From Aspidapion aeneum (taxonomy: Eukaryota > Arthropoda > Insecta > Coleoptera > Brentidae), in NCBI GenBank assembly GCA_963576565.1, contig OY755039.1, positions 128,138,640-128,202,639 on the forward strand: 64,000 nt of DNA, in the 5' to 3' direction. This document shows positions 42,563 to 55,200 of the stretch, one piece after another. A program made the position numbers and the translations under genes. Below the pieces are notes generated by a model. It worked only from the letters and a program-made list of their open reading frames with translations, was not told the origin of the DNA and made no database searches. Within the stretch, counting starts at the first letter, position 1, and every line of letters starts with the position of its first letter.

Positions 42563-43379
42563 TTAAAAAAAAAATTTACCACTTTTTAAATCCAAAGATG
42601 CTTGATTTCAATAAAGAAGGGTTTCTATATGTGTGATATGTCCGCGCTTGGTTGACTAAAAACTTTGGTTTGTGTTATAAATGCAGCTTCAATAAACTTT
42701 CGTTTCCTCCAATGTAACTTCTTATGCAAAACTTTAGCTGCAGACAATTGAATCCTGTGATAATTTGACCACGTCGCTTAACCGGATTTTTCAATATCCC
42801 CTAATTCGGCACTTATTTTTTGTTTCTTTACTCTAACCTAAAGAGGGCGTTTTGCTTCACCTACATAAAATTTACTACATTGATATGGGATTTGATTGGG
42901 TAAATACATTCCTTATTATTTGGAGGATTTTCTGTTTTAATTTTAATTAATTATGTAATTTTAAATCTAGTTTATTAAATACAATTAAGTTATTTTATTT
43001 AGTTATTATTGTTGTTATTTTTTAGTGATTAATGTTATTACCTTGTAAATGTAACTGTAATAATAAAGAGAACTTTTATAAATTTTTAATTTTATAGTGC
43101 TTGGCGGTTCGTCCTATAGTTTTTGAAATCCCTTGAACATATGTAATTTAATAACACCCAACGGATTTTTAATTTGAGAATTTGCTACATTTGGCTTGTT
43201 TTTAATTTTAGAGACCTTTAAGTTTAAGAATATTTTAGAATAAACATTTTATTGTCTTTTAAATGTTGTAGACTTCTGTATTCCGTAGATAATTCTTCAT
43301 TATTAATACAAATTTTTACGGTTCTTGAATACAAACTTCTTTTAACTCCTTGTTTGATAGCAACATAATGATTGGACTT
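42563..43379. other. No gene recognised
   Basis: AT-rich; nothing recognised. Confidence 0.4.
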
Positions 43380-44148
43380 AAAATTTAGGTAGTGTCCAGA
43401 GTGCTGGTCCTTGAATCCCTAGAGCTGGTAATTGGTCGCTGTGGTATATCCTTCTTTTGGATCTTTGGTGGTCCCTAAAAATATGATGCTTTACTGTGGT
43501 GTAGATTAATGCAGGATCTAGCAACATCCATGATATTGTCAGCACATTTCTTCAACGTTCTGTAGATGCGTCCTTCGATGGTTGTTGTTGGCTCTTTCGG
43601 TGACGGTTTGTAGTCTGCTTTCTTCGACTTTTTTGTCTTCCGTCTCGATGTCCATAATCACCGTCCCGTTTCCTTCATAAACAGGTAGCATATTAATTGA
43701 TATGTGACTCTGCAGGTTCTTTCTTGATTACCAATTGTTCTTAGCTGGTGATGTTTGCCTTTTGTTGCTTCTTTCTGTACGAAGGTTGTTCTTATTTTAT
43801 CACAAAACTTATCAGCTTTCGATTGAGGTAGATTAGCGGCTTCTGTTGCTGCAATTGTGTCTAGTGTCGGTATCTGTCTCAGTGCAATAACGAACTTAAA
43901 TCTTTTACTGAGTACCAATTCTTCGTTGGTGCTCGGATTCCTTTTTGATATGTTTTGTCTGTCATTTCTTCAGTTTTTCTCGGTGAGTTGATTTAATCTT
44001 CTGTCATTATCTATTGCACGTACTGTCAATTTTACTTAGCATCGACTAGTAGTCTTCCGCACAAATATGTCGTTTAATTTCTTCAAACCTTTCCTGACTG
44101 TCGGTTTTGAAGTTAGCTTTCCTCCATCGATGTTATAGTAACTGATTA
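43380..44148 (-). pseudogene. Penelope-like element, N-terminal part (left, minus strand)
   Basis: Minus-strand codons include LSKRFKFVIALRQIPTLDTI (a version of the 'L..GL.FA..P..IP..D.I' segment before the RT of Penelope-like proteins) and EAANLPQSKADKF. After shifts there is a GPPKIQKKDIPQRPITSS stretch (about 43415-43470), matching the Y-G-x-P-K-I-H-K-x-x-x-P-x-R-P-I-x-S block that opens the Penelope RT. Several stops and shifts. Confidence 0.65.
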
Positions 44149-44168
44149 TTGTGCGAGGCGCGACAATG

Positions 44169-44610
44169 GTGTCATACCGATTGGCTTCCACCTAAAAGCC
44201 AACATTCCGGGAGTAAAAGCCAAGAAGATCGTAGAGAGGACTCGCCAATCAATAATCCGATCTCTAATCAGTTACTATCGATAGAGGAAAGCAAACTTCA
44301 ATACGAAAATTCAGGAACGTTTTGAGTAAATTAGACGACACTTGTGCGGAATACTGCGAGCTAATACTAAGTAAAATTGACAGTACGTGCAACAGACAAC
44401 GAAAGAAGCTTAGATCAACTCACCGAGAAAAACTCAACAACACCACCAGTATAACACTATAGTAAATACTTCAAACATAAAGTTGAGTACCAACGAGGAA
44501 TTGTTACTCGGTAATGGACTTAAGTTCGCCATTGCACCGACACAGACACAGGACATTATTGCAGCAATAGAGACTGTTAATTTATCCCAACCCGATCCAA
44601 AATTTAAACA
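44169..44610 (+). pseudogene. Penelope-like element, N-terminal part (right, plus strand)
   Basis: Reads VIPIGFHLKANIPGVKAKKI, then VERTRQSIIRSLISYY, then (after shifts) LSTNEELLLGNGLKFAIAPT and QDIIAAIETVNLSQ. This corresponds to the basic region and the GL.FA..P segment of Penelope-like proteins. It is about 20% diverged from, and inverted to, the copy at 43380-44148; the two start about 20 bases apart (44148/44169). No RT core or GIY-YIG domain on this side. Confidence 0.65.
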
Positions 44611-45324
44611 AATTACAGTTTGATTTTTTTTATTATTTATTGCTGCCTTGATTGGGATTGCCTGTTTACAACATGCTCATTTGATGTATTTTAATAAGAC
44701 TAGATAAATAATAATGTTTGATAAATTAATTTTATCTTATAAATAAATTAATCAGACATTTTTTAGTGGTGCGTTAATTTCTTTGTGCGGTATATTATAA
44801 ATAACCAAATAATTTTTAAGTAGACATATTAAGTAATTTATTAGCTACAAATAAATGCAAATTTGAAATTGGTGATAATGTGTATAACATAATTTGCAAA
44901 ATTAATATCCATAACTCTGGCCGCCGCGCCAGCCATGCCACATGGTTTGGCCTCTGTCGATTTGTATCTCAGAGTATTTGAAAATTCGCAGAGTTAGAAT
45001 TCTATTCACACACAGTCCTTGCACGAAAAATTCATAAATGTAGTTACAACTTACTTTTCTCTCTTAAAATATTTAAATTTTTGAGATTTTTTTAAAATTA
45101 TGCGTTCAACAGTGGCGCACCTAGGAATATGTATTGGTGGGGGGACCGAGAGTCTTGTGTAAATATGTGTTATTTATCTTTTTTTAAATTTTTCCAACAT
45201 AATTTAGTTTTACATGTAAAACGTACAATTTTTTGGCTATTTTTATTTTTATTTTTTTATTTAAGGAGCAATGCGCATCAACCACGTAGCGTTATTAGCG
45301 CTGGAACATTTGTAAGTTACATGT
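44611..45324. other. AT-rich DNA with possible hAT-type end
   Basis: CAGTGGCGCACCTAGG at about 45112 resembles a hAT terminus followed by a G run (TTGGTGGGGGGAC). A matching right end with target duplication was not found (GCGCTG near 45300 is a weak candidate). Confidence 0.3.
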
Positions 45325-45850
45325 TTAAATCTTAAGATAAAAGTTACAGTCTTTCAAAAAACTAGTTAGCTGCCGTACAGCTTCAGCACTATTCTGCAAA
45401 ATGTTTTGTAGATTGACTTTAAGTTTATCTTTCCCTTGGAGATCTTCAAATTTGGCACATGACGGTCTGGTTAAGACGTGTTTTATAGTAAGCCTTTCGT
45501 TGCACTCCCAAATACTGGTGCGTGGGCTTGTGTGACCTATGCGAAGTCGACATAGCAGCACTTCTGTTTTTCTATTTAGAGTTAAAAACTTCCAAGGTTT
45601 CACGTTTGGTCTAATTGTATTAAGTTTATTGTTTATTTGTTGAGTCCACTCATCTTGCCAAAGTTTATACACGCACTGTTTTATGTATGTTCTAAAGTCA
45701 CTTTTAGAGGTCTCGCGCACTATCATGCAGCTCGGCTCCTCAATGGCTGCTTTAGCTGCCTCGTCGGCTTTTTCATTTCCCAATATTCTTGTAGTGTGAT
45801 TCTTCTTGTATCTCAGAGAATCTTGTTTTGACTTGCTGGACAATAGGATT
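45325..45850 (-). pseudogene. RNase H-bearing LINE, C-terminal end (I-like)
   Basis: A 172-codon minus frame. Near its start GNEKADEAAKAAIEEP is the end of a non-LTR retrotransposon RNase H (G-N-E-x-A-D-x-x-A-K). It is followed by WQDEWTQQINNKLNTIRP, VLLCRLRIGHTSPRTS and a decayed C-x-x-C/H-type tail (ERLTIKHVLTRPSCAKF), typical of I/Outcast-type LINE proteins. It ends at TAA 45325. The RNase H catalytic start and the RT are absent: 5'-truncated. Confidence 0.75.
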
Positions 45851-46089
45851 TTTGCTGAAAACTTGGTTGAAGGCCTCAGCTCAGTGAATCTGTTATTATG
45901 ATTGCTTGTTGGAAATTGCTTTACTGGATTTTTACCGGGCCATTTTTGTTATTAAGCACGTTTTAACAAAAAAGACCCATTTTCCCAACAACGAAAACCA
46001 TACCTACTAAGGAGAGGGCCTCGAAAAATTACTGCAATATTTTAAATGAACCCTAACGTATGTCTTGGATGAATTAAGGTAACCACTTA

Positions 46090-46345
46090 GCACCAACTTG
46101 TTTCGAACACACTCATAGTTACTTTCCAAAATCCATAGAATTTTCCCAAAGGAGGAGGCACTAAATACAATGTTTACCGGGATGCGTCAAATGAGCTAAA
46201 AAGTTATGTTGAATTCCAAATCTTCCTAATTTTTTTTCGGGTCATAAGTTTTGTTTTCGAAATATAATTTTTTAAACGCGCGCCACCAAAATATGGAAAA
46301 ATGTGACTTTTTGTAGATTTTTTCAGATCACTTATCGTAAAATAA
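46090..46345 (+). repeat. Diverged direct repeat left of the foldback element
   Basis: GTTTTGTTTTCGAAATATAA...ATATGGAAAAATGTGACTTTTTG (46245-46316) recurs at 47842-47913 with substitutions. The two copies bracket the foldback element at 46417-47549. An older interspersed repeat. Confidence 0.5.
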
Positions 46346-46416
46346 AAATAAAAAACCGATATTAGTTTTATTTTAATAAAAAAGGAGTCCTTTTAAGAAT
46401 TTTATCCGTCTTCGAC

Positions 46417-47549
46417 GCTCTGGTACAAAATAGCGCAGGACAAAATAGCGCGGACAAAATAGCGCGGGACAAAATAGCGCAGGACAAAATAGCGCAGGAC
46501 AAAATAGCGCAGGACAAAATAGCGCAGGACAAAATAGCGGCGGACAAAATAGCGCGGGACAAAATATCGCAGGACAAAATAGCGTAGGACAAAATAACGC
46601 AGGACAAAATAGCGCCAATAGCGCAAAATAGCGCAGATTACCCCAGCCGAAGTCGACAAGGGGCCGAGGATAGGTTAGGTTAGTATCCCAACGTGACCCG
46701 GTTAGGTTGGGATACTAACCTAACCTATCGTCGGCTCTTGGTCCACTTCAGCTGGACAGGGCAAATCGGCAAATCGACTTGGGATGCATGCGCTATTTTG
46801 TCCTGCGCTATTTTGTCCTGCGGAAAATAGCGCAGAATACTCCAGCCGAAGTGGACCAGGGGCCGAGGATAGGTTAGGTTAGTATCCCAACCTGACCCGG
46901 TTAGGTTTTTTTACAAAAAAAAAACTTACCTGATCTGTTCAGGGAAGTTTTTTTTGTAAAAAAACCTAACCGGGTTAGGTTGGGATACTAACCTAATCTA
47001 TCCTCGGCTCCTGGTCCACTTCAGCTGGACAGGGCAAATCGGCAAATCGACTTGGGATTTTTTAGCGTGCGCTATTTTGTCCTGCGCTATTTTGTCCTGC
47101 GGCAAAATAGCGCAGATTACCGCAGCCGAAGTGGACCAGGGGCCGAAGATAGGTTAGGTTAGTATCCCAACCTGACCCGGTTAGGTTTTTTTACAAAAAA
47201 AAAACTTACCTGATCTGTTCAGGCAAAATAGCGCAGATTACCCCAGCCGAAGTGGACCAGGGGCCGAGGATAGGTTAGGTTAGTATCCCAACCTGACCCG
47301 GTTAGGTTGGGATACGAACCTAACCTATCCTCGGCTCCGGGTCCACTTTAGCTGGACAGGGCAAATCGGCAATTCGACTTGGGATTTTTTGCCCTGCGCT
47401 ATTTTGTCCTGCGTCATTTTGCCCTGCGCCATTTTCTCCTGCGCTATTTTATCCTGCGCTAATTTGTCCTGCGCTATTTTGTCCTGCGCTATTTTGTCCT
47501 GCCCTATTTTGTCCACGCTATTTTGTCCTGCGCTATTTTGTACCAGAGC
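46417..47549. mobile_element. Foldback element built of CAAAATAGCGCAGGA repeats, about 10-bp TSD
   Basis: The ends GCTCTGGTACAAAATAGCGC and GCGCTATTTTGTACCAGAGC are inverted. CGTCTTCGAC (46407-46416) and CGTTTTCGAC (47550-47559) are a 10-base duplication with one mismatch. The left arm has about 13 plus-oriented AGGACAAAATAGCGC units (46424-46640); the right has about 9 inverted ones (47390-47540). Between are four palindromic modules, each with GGATAGGTTAGGTTAGTATC and its inverse around CCCGGTTAGGTTGGGATAC. An extra hairpin (TTTTTTACAAAAAAAA..TTTTTTTGTAAAAAA) lies in the second module. Arms of short tandem repeats and a 9-10-bp duplication fit the FB type. No transposase. Confidence 0.85.
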
Positions 47550-47841
47550 CGTTTTCGACATATAGATTGCGTCACATACTTACAGAGTGGTTCAAAATAA
47601 TTATAAAAAAATATGGGAAAATTTATTAAATATAAAGAAAGAAAACTAAAAATGCATGGTTAAAATTAACTTCACATTCTTTCATGTGAGTCGTTTTAAC
47701 TATTCCAAAGTGATGTTTGCATAATGGGTTATGTGATAAACTTATCAAACATTTGTTTAATTCAATGCATGACATGTTTACTCATTACTCATAGAGCCCA
47801 AACCGTCCTGATACGTGTCTCAAAAAATTGGGGAGATCATC

Positions 47842-47945
47842 GTTTTTGTTTTCGAGCTATAATTATTTAAATGCGTGCCATTTTAGTATGGAAAAATGTG
47901 ACTTTTTGTAGTTCTCAATTACACATCCACCAAAACCATCAAACA
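47842..47945 (+). repeat. Diverged direct repeat right of the foldback element
   Basis: Partner of 46245-46316: GTTTTTGTTTTCGAGCTATA...GTATGGAAAAATGTGACTTT. Confidence 0.5.
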
Positions 47946-50900
47946 TCGGTTTAATCATCGCTAACTTGTATAAAAAATTAACATGTATAATATAGCGGAC
48001 AGCTGACACTGACTTACACCGTTTTTATTCGACATTTCCTAGTGAGGTTCGGAGGTTTACATATGGCTACCATTTTTAAACCAAAAAGACAAAGACCCAA
48101 AAGCAGTAGATCTACTGAAAAATCGCTAGACTTTGGCAACGCTGCCGAGCACTAAGTGACTTCAAGTCAGATTATCTTGGTGTTCACCGATTGGAGCTGG
48201 TTAATTGTCCGCAATAAGCGGACAGAGTCAATGAGTGCAAAAGAAAGAAACGAACGAAGCAAAGTTTTTCCATTGCCTTTTTTAGTCCAAGGGTAACATA
48301 TTAAGTAAGTTATTAGCCACACACTATTCATGTTAACGAAATTCCATTTTAGTTCGATATTATCAGAAGCTATAGTTGCCAGTTGGGAATACAACAAATC
48401 GGCAAGGAAAGTTTTACATAGTTTTAAATTGCTTTTTTTGGCTCCTCTACTATTTCTTGTCTTTCGAGTTTTGGCGTATCCTCTTGTTATTATTCTAGAT
48501 ATGGTTCTGTAGCTTTCCCCTATAACATGTGTAATACGTTCGTATCTTCTGGAACGATTTCCGTAATTTTCTAATGAGAGTGGCGTATACTATCTTCAGT
48601 TTTCCTCGTACAATGTGTTTTTAAAAGTTTTGCCCTGCCCTTTGGATATTTTTTTTTAGGGTTAGGGTTTGGTTCCTTATTCCTTGAACCAAAAATTTCT
48701 TTGTGGTGTTTCAAATGGCCGCCAAAATGCCATTATTAATATCACTTATTAGGTCCTCACTTATAAAAACTAAAATGTACAGGTTTATAATTGTTATTAT
48801 TCACAATAATAATGAAAATGTCACAATAATAATAATATGAATTCAAATCCGTAATATTAACACTAACCGCTAACAATTTTAAAATGAGTTTGACCCTGTA
48901 TTAAAGAATGCAAGTGGTACCTTTCGAAAGCCTTTATTATATTTCGAGAAGGGATTAGGTACTTAATGAATGGCATAAGGTACGTTCGAAACTTTATCTT
49001 TAAAGAATGAAGTAAACCTAGCCGTGCTTAAAACACAGAAATTCTTCCCAAAATTTAAAAATAAATTTTCAATTTTTGCACAGTCTCCTGGAAATCCCAA
49101 AATTGTTATTATGATTAGGGTGGAGCGTGCCAGTTTTTTGCCAGATTTTTTTTGTGGCTTTTTGAAATGACAGACAGACTATATTTAATACTTTGACTCC
49201 CACCCATAGAAACTATATTTTTTTCGATTTGGACCACACGTTCACAGATTGCTATTCACCGGCACAAATAAATTTAGATTTCTAAATATCCTCGTGGTGC
49301 AATTTATCCACAAATCCTCGGACCAGCCACAAAAACATTTAACCAGACCAACAATCCTATTCATAAGAATTAATGCAATCCGTGAGCCCCGCGTTATCAC
49401 AACTTTAAAATATCGATCAATAATCTGTGTACCTGAAATGATACACATGGTCTATTTCAATAACTTTTTGTGTACCAAAAATGGTACATATGGAGCTCAA
49501 AGTGTTAAGATTATTTAATTACTTCCACCAGAACCCAAAAAAATATGTAAAGTATAAAGGGACAGCCAGTCTACAGGTAAGTTAAAGGCTGCAGAAAATT
49601 ATTTTTGTTTACTTGCTGTATCAGAAAAACACTCAAAGAAAAAATCGCCTGTGGAAAAAAGTGCACACGGAAAAACGTGCACAGAGGAAAAATTTAACTT
49701 AAGCAAGTGTAACTCCGGCAGATAAACCAAAAAAAAGTAGTCTGTACAGCTCGATGCACCGAATCCAAATACGGGACTTGTTTTGCCCATACACACTCAA
49801 AATTTTTTCATTAATTGCAAAAAACTTGATCAAAGTATTGCAATATTACACAGTGACGTTGCGAAAATGGTACATTTTCAAAGCCATCAAATAAATTTAC
49901 TTCGGAAAGCTTTTTTATAAACGCCATGCCAGTCAATATCGACATAAAAAAAGGCAAAGATTACGATCCTTGAGAGTAGCTCATCCCCAAGTTTGCAACA
50001 CTGAAATCCCTGTTCTATTCCCGTGGGAATCGAAAAACTGGTACTTTTTTTAGTTTTTTTACGCTAGATAAATTTTCTACCATTTAAGGGTAACCACAGC
50101 TCTCTAGGTCTATTCGTTGCGGCGACTCATCTTGTCAAATTGATTAGTTTTTTCCAAAAAGTAAAGTTTTATCGGTACGGTCATTTTTCAAGCCACGTAC
50201 CGACAAAACTAATTATCCTAGAAAAAATTCATAAAAAAAGAATTTGTACAGAATTGAATTGGCTTCAATCTGGTTTTGAAATAGTGCCTCTAAGTTTTGG
50301 ATAATTTGTTTTGTTGTTAATGGTTTAAATTTATATTTGTGTTTATTTGTTTTGCGAATAAAAATATTTTAAACATTATACCTACTATTCTAAAGTGTTA
50401 ATTCCACATTCTTTTACTTTTTTAAAGATATTTATATATACATATAGCGTCAGATTTTAGCTTCCGTATAACATTGCAAGAAAAAAATATTTTGATTGTG
50501 TCTGTTAACAGGTCAGGCAGTATTGGTTCCCATCAATTAGTAATTGACATAGATGTTATAAAATCATTACCAAAAAGCAGAAGAAAGACGCTATGGGCTA
50601 ATACCATAAATTTCATAATTAGTTAGTACATTGTGTGGAACCAACAGAAACAACTACTCCGAGGGAAAATACCCCTACCAGCATTGAATTATACTGATGG
50701 TTTGAGGCATATACAGACTGTCCTATAGCCATAGTGCAGCCGGTGATAGAGGAGGTTATTTCTGATAAAAAAGTTTTTATAACATGGGTGTCGATCAACA
50801 CTTGATTGATGTGTCCAGAATCCAAATGTTGTGCGACGCCGTCCCATCGTAAGAAATCCGATTATCGAAAAACACCAATAGAAAAAGTGTTACAATGCAA

Positions 50901-51615
50901 ATATCTAAGCTAGCCATAAATGATTTGAAATATGTTATAAATCTATTAATTCAAAAAAAAAGTCGGAAATTTTTGATCACGTAATGACAGCCCACAAATA
51001 AAAGCTATTACAAAACATATTAGGATGATAAATTAAACCTGATATAAGCTTAAGAAATTTACTTCTGTCTTTAGAATTTAAAATAATGGTGCGGCATGAC
51101 ATTGAATCAAATGTTTAAAGCCGCAGCAAATAATATTTGCATTATCATGATTACTTCCAACGTTTGCTAGGGAATAGAACTCGGAACTTAAAAAAGAAAA
51201 AGAACATAATATATTTATGTCTACAGTTGAAAATGTAATGTTTTTTATATTCAGTGTGTTGAAAATCTTTCAAAGCTTAAAGGATTTAGAAGTAACGTTC
51301 TTTAAATCCAAATCTTTTACTGAGATTTGTCGTATTAATCCCGGCAAAAATTCGAAAGTCGGCAGTCGCATTTCAAAATACGTAACTGCAACAGGACAAG
51401 TGCTAAGTACGCCTTATAGCCCAGTCATATTAGGTGAAAAAACCCTGAAACTTGGAAATAAATAGGTACAAGCTGAATTTGTGTATAATTATTCCCTGGC
51501 ATCTGGAACACATCTCCACATATTCTCCGCCAAAATCCCCTTTGAGCTTCGCCAGATATAAGGCCCCAAAAACCCTAAAAATAATCAAACAAGTTTCGTG
51601 GCTAATCGGGTAAAC
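47946..51615. other. No gene recognised
   Basis: AT-rich with scattered short frames (48167-48512, 49242-49518, 49599-49796, 50619-50825, 51217-51465). None has a recognisable domain and several overlap on opposite strands. Confidence 0.4.
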
Positions 51616-51680
51616 AGGAGTTTTTGTTTCTCTCATATTTTTCCGTGGGTAGCTTGAAAGCTTAACCTCACGGGGGTCCA
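51616..51680 (+). repeat. Short dispersed repeat, copy 1
   Basis: TTTTTGTTTCTCTCATATTT then TCCGTGGGTAGCTTGAAAGC and CTCACGGGGGT recur at 58318-58368. Two copies only in this window; nature unknown. Confidence 0.6.
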
Positions 51681-51719
51681 AGATCTAATGGACACCTAAT
51701 AAGTGTTGACAGTAAACTG

Positions 51720-52240
51720 TTTCGTCCTTATGGGACTCCTCAGAACATTGCTTGGTCAATGTGACACTCCTGCAAAGTTAATTAGACGGTTTTGTCTCTA
51801 ATCCTATCTAAATAGTGAGAAAACTCTCGCAAGATGCGCCATCTACCGAGATATGAGAGTGTATAATTTTTAAATTCACGAGTATTAAATTTCACGTTTG
51901 TTAGTATTATTTGGCATAATAATTCCGCTGATTGACGCTCACGTGTCTGATGGCAGGTAAAAACGCAATCAGCGTTGATCCGACGTGAAAAGCAAAAGAG
52001 CTGTCGTAGGTCACGGATGGCTTGTTTCTTTTTATTTGTAATCGATCTTTTTGTTGATCGATGTGTATAGCAGTTTATTTTCGCCTGCTTTATTCTAGTT
52101 TCTCTCGTATCTCGGTAGATGGCGCTTCTTGCGAGAGTTTTATCACTATTTACATAGGATTAGAGACAATACCGTCTAATTAACTTCGCAAAAGTGTCAT
52201 ATTGACCAGGCAGTGTTCTGAGGAGTCTGTAACAAAACGG
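51720..52240. mobile_element. Foldback MITE, about 135-bp arms
   Basis: The left arm (GACTCCTCAGAACATTGC, TTAATTAGACGGTTTTGTCTC, GCGCCATCTACCGAGATA; 51731-51860) is the inverse of the right arm (52100-52225; GAGATACGAGAG side) with about 10% mismatches. The unique 230-base centre has no frame. A target duplication was not established. Confidence 0.8.
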
Positions 52241-55200
52241 GATTTAAGCATAAATGGTATTTTTGCCATTTATAAGTTTTTAAAGATTTTTAATTAAATA
52301 TTGTTTTTGTCATCAACAAGCATTAATTATATGCAAGACTAGGTTAAGATTAAGTAAAATTTATGGCAACTCGGCGACTTGTTTTTGGGCATATTTTCAG
52401 GTTCGCTGTATTTTAATAAAAGTTGTATTCGGCTAATATGTCCTTGGAGCCACTAACATCAAAATAATTCATATTTTGTAACTGGAAACAAATTAGCTAA
52501 ACTATTTTCAATTAAAAAAAACACACTGTGTAATTTTACTTTCTAACGGGTTTTTAAGTCTGGCTTGCATCACTATTTTGTCTCTTAGTGGAGCGCTTAA
52601 AGCGCAGTCTATCTCTTTCTCGCCAAGGCGAAAGGGAGTAGAATTCTAGCCAATCAACGCCAAGATATTTGTCCCTTCAAGCGCAGGGTCGCTTTAACTG
52701 AGACGGGAAACTTTCGAAAGTCGTCAGGGAGTTCACTTTTTAGTTACGCTTCGCTTGTATCGTTACGCTTCCGTTCACACTTCTTAAGGGGGGTTTTATT
52801 TCAACTGGGGAAATTTGTCAATCATTTTAACATTGTATAAGCTATTATCTTTATTATTCATAATTATTTTAGTTTTTTCTTTTGGAGTTTATTAATTTTA
52901 AAACTTTTAAATATTACTGTTTCCAGTGTTTTGAAATAATGTTTTTATCTGTTTTATGGTGTTTTTAACATCAAAATACAAACCATTAGTTGCCCTAAAA
53001 TCGGCATTTTTCTTCAATAATATATCCCAAACCTAAACAGTAATATTAAGCATATTAAACAGTTGATTGAATAGTTTCATTCATTCAATCAACGTTTAAG
53101 ATGTTGATAAATATATATATTTACAACAAATATATAAAAGGTTTATAAAACCTAAAAGTTTAAGAAGTGTAAATATTTGAATACAAAAGTTTAATAGTAG
53201 TAAAAAGTCGATATTCAACTAATAAATATAGGAAGTGAAAGTGTGAAGCTACAAGAAGAAAATTGAAAAGGTATGTATGATTATCCTACATTAGTTATAC
53301 ATTTGAGAAAAACGTTTATAGCATACTTTTCCTCCAAGCACCGTCAAATTCCCTTTCGAGATCGTGTAAATTTAATAACATATAGTAACATTTAATATTT
53401 TTATAATTTATATAAGTTGTAGCCTAAGTTGGTAGCTTACAACATTTAAGCCTTGGCCACTTGAGGCGACAGTACCACTGTCACATACTAGGCCCCTGTT
53501 ACAAAGTGGTGCCAGTAGTTCAGGGTAATTTAGTTTTTGGAAAATTTATAAAAAAAATTTGGGAAATTTGGGAAAAATTTTGGAAAATTTGTGAACATTT
53601 TATGTTGAAAGTTTGAGAAAAACTCAGTAGTACTTTAGTTAACGCATTGGTAGTATTTTGTTGGAAAAACTAAAGGAAATTTTTGTAAAATTGTTCGTTT
53701 TAAAAGAAATAGTCTTGTCTAGTTTTTGAAAACCAAAACTAATTTGGTGGAAGATGTGCCATAACTGTTTTTCGTTGTTTAATTTACTAACGTTATAATC
53801 TGTGTTACAATTATTTTATGTATTTTTTAATATTTTTGAATATTTTTTTGTCCTTGAAACAGTAAATACAAGGAAAATGTCAATGTCATGACAATTTTTC
53901 TATTGATATAAGATCACTTTAAATTTTAAAAAGATAAATTGGTAGAATATTTTTTATAGAAAAATTAAGTTTAAATACTATCCGAATATGCCAGCAAATA
54001 AAATGCTCTCCATTTCTATCTGGAGGACGGATTCTGCAGCATGCGAAAGGATCAACCTTTTGCCTTAATAAAGCTTTACTGAACTCTAGATTTGAGTTAT
54101 AACTCCAAAACTCGTTGGTAAACTTTAAAATGTTTCCATCAAAACATTATTTAAACAAAATGGATAAAAGTCCATTATTAATTGTAGCACAGTGTTGTTA
54201 AAATAAAGTCTCATTAAACTTATCATTCTCTTGTCTTTAAAAAGCCTATTTTGTAGAAACTTAAGGAGCTTTTGTTTTTCTAGCTAAATTTTTTAAGAAT
54301 CTTTTATTAAAAACACAAAAAAAAGAGTCCATTACAACTCTTTATTTTTGATTAGTTGGCTGAAACAATAATTGCCAACCCTTCCTCTGACAAACCACTG
54401 ATTTTTTTTGAAGACACCCGTCAAATATAACTAAGGGAGGATATTTTTTTATTTATTTTATTACATTAATAACAGTTTTTTGTTTTTTTGAACCATTAAA
54501 CCTTTTTTATTAATATTTAATAACATTTTTTGTTTAAATAATACAAAAATTTATGTTAAGTCATTATAACATTGTTTTTATAAGTATTTTTTTCTTCGTA
54601 GATATCGATATTTCTACTGTATTTTGGTTTTATTGTTTGTTTAATACTTCATTTGGCAAAAAGTACCTAAGCCAAATTATTTGACCATCTAAGTATCCAC
54701 AATGGTGTAATTAATTAATCTTAAGTAATTTTCCATTGATATTGCATCATAACTTTAAAATTTATAATTTCTAATGACTTTTTCCATGTAAGCACTCATC
54801 TCTCATAAATTTGTGCTACAGGACTGTTGTAAAGTGTCTGGTCAGGATAAACTCAAAAAACAGACCTAGCTACTAGCAATATATTGTATAGAATATGTGA
54901 TAAATGTTTTTTTTGTCATTTTTGTACTCTCTATATCATACATATATGATTGAGATTTACCACAAGTTCAAACTAACAGTAAGCAACCACAAAGTATTTT
55001 CAAATTTTATATTTTTTTTTCAAATTGCACACAAGTTTCTTTTTGGAAAATAAACGTGACCATCTGATTTCTTTGTATCTCAGTAACAACTTTGTCGATT
55101 ATGAGAAATTTCTTTATTATAAGGTCCACAAGTAAATCTTCAAAATTTTAAAAGCACTAATTTGTTAAAACCATGGACTAAATAAATGTAGCCACAGTAA

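Noticed and set aside
45111..45302. Complete hAT MITE
   Set aside because: The left end is hAT-like, but no right end with a matching 8-bp duplication could be found.
46368..46659. Overlapping 79-85-codon frames with ALFCPALFC / YFVLRYFVL repeats
   Set aside because: Produced by the 15-base tandem unit in three phases.
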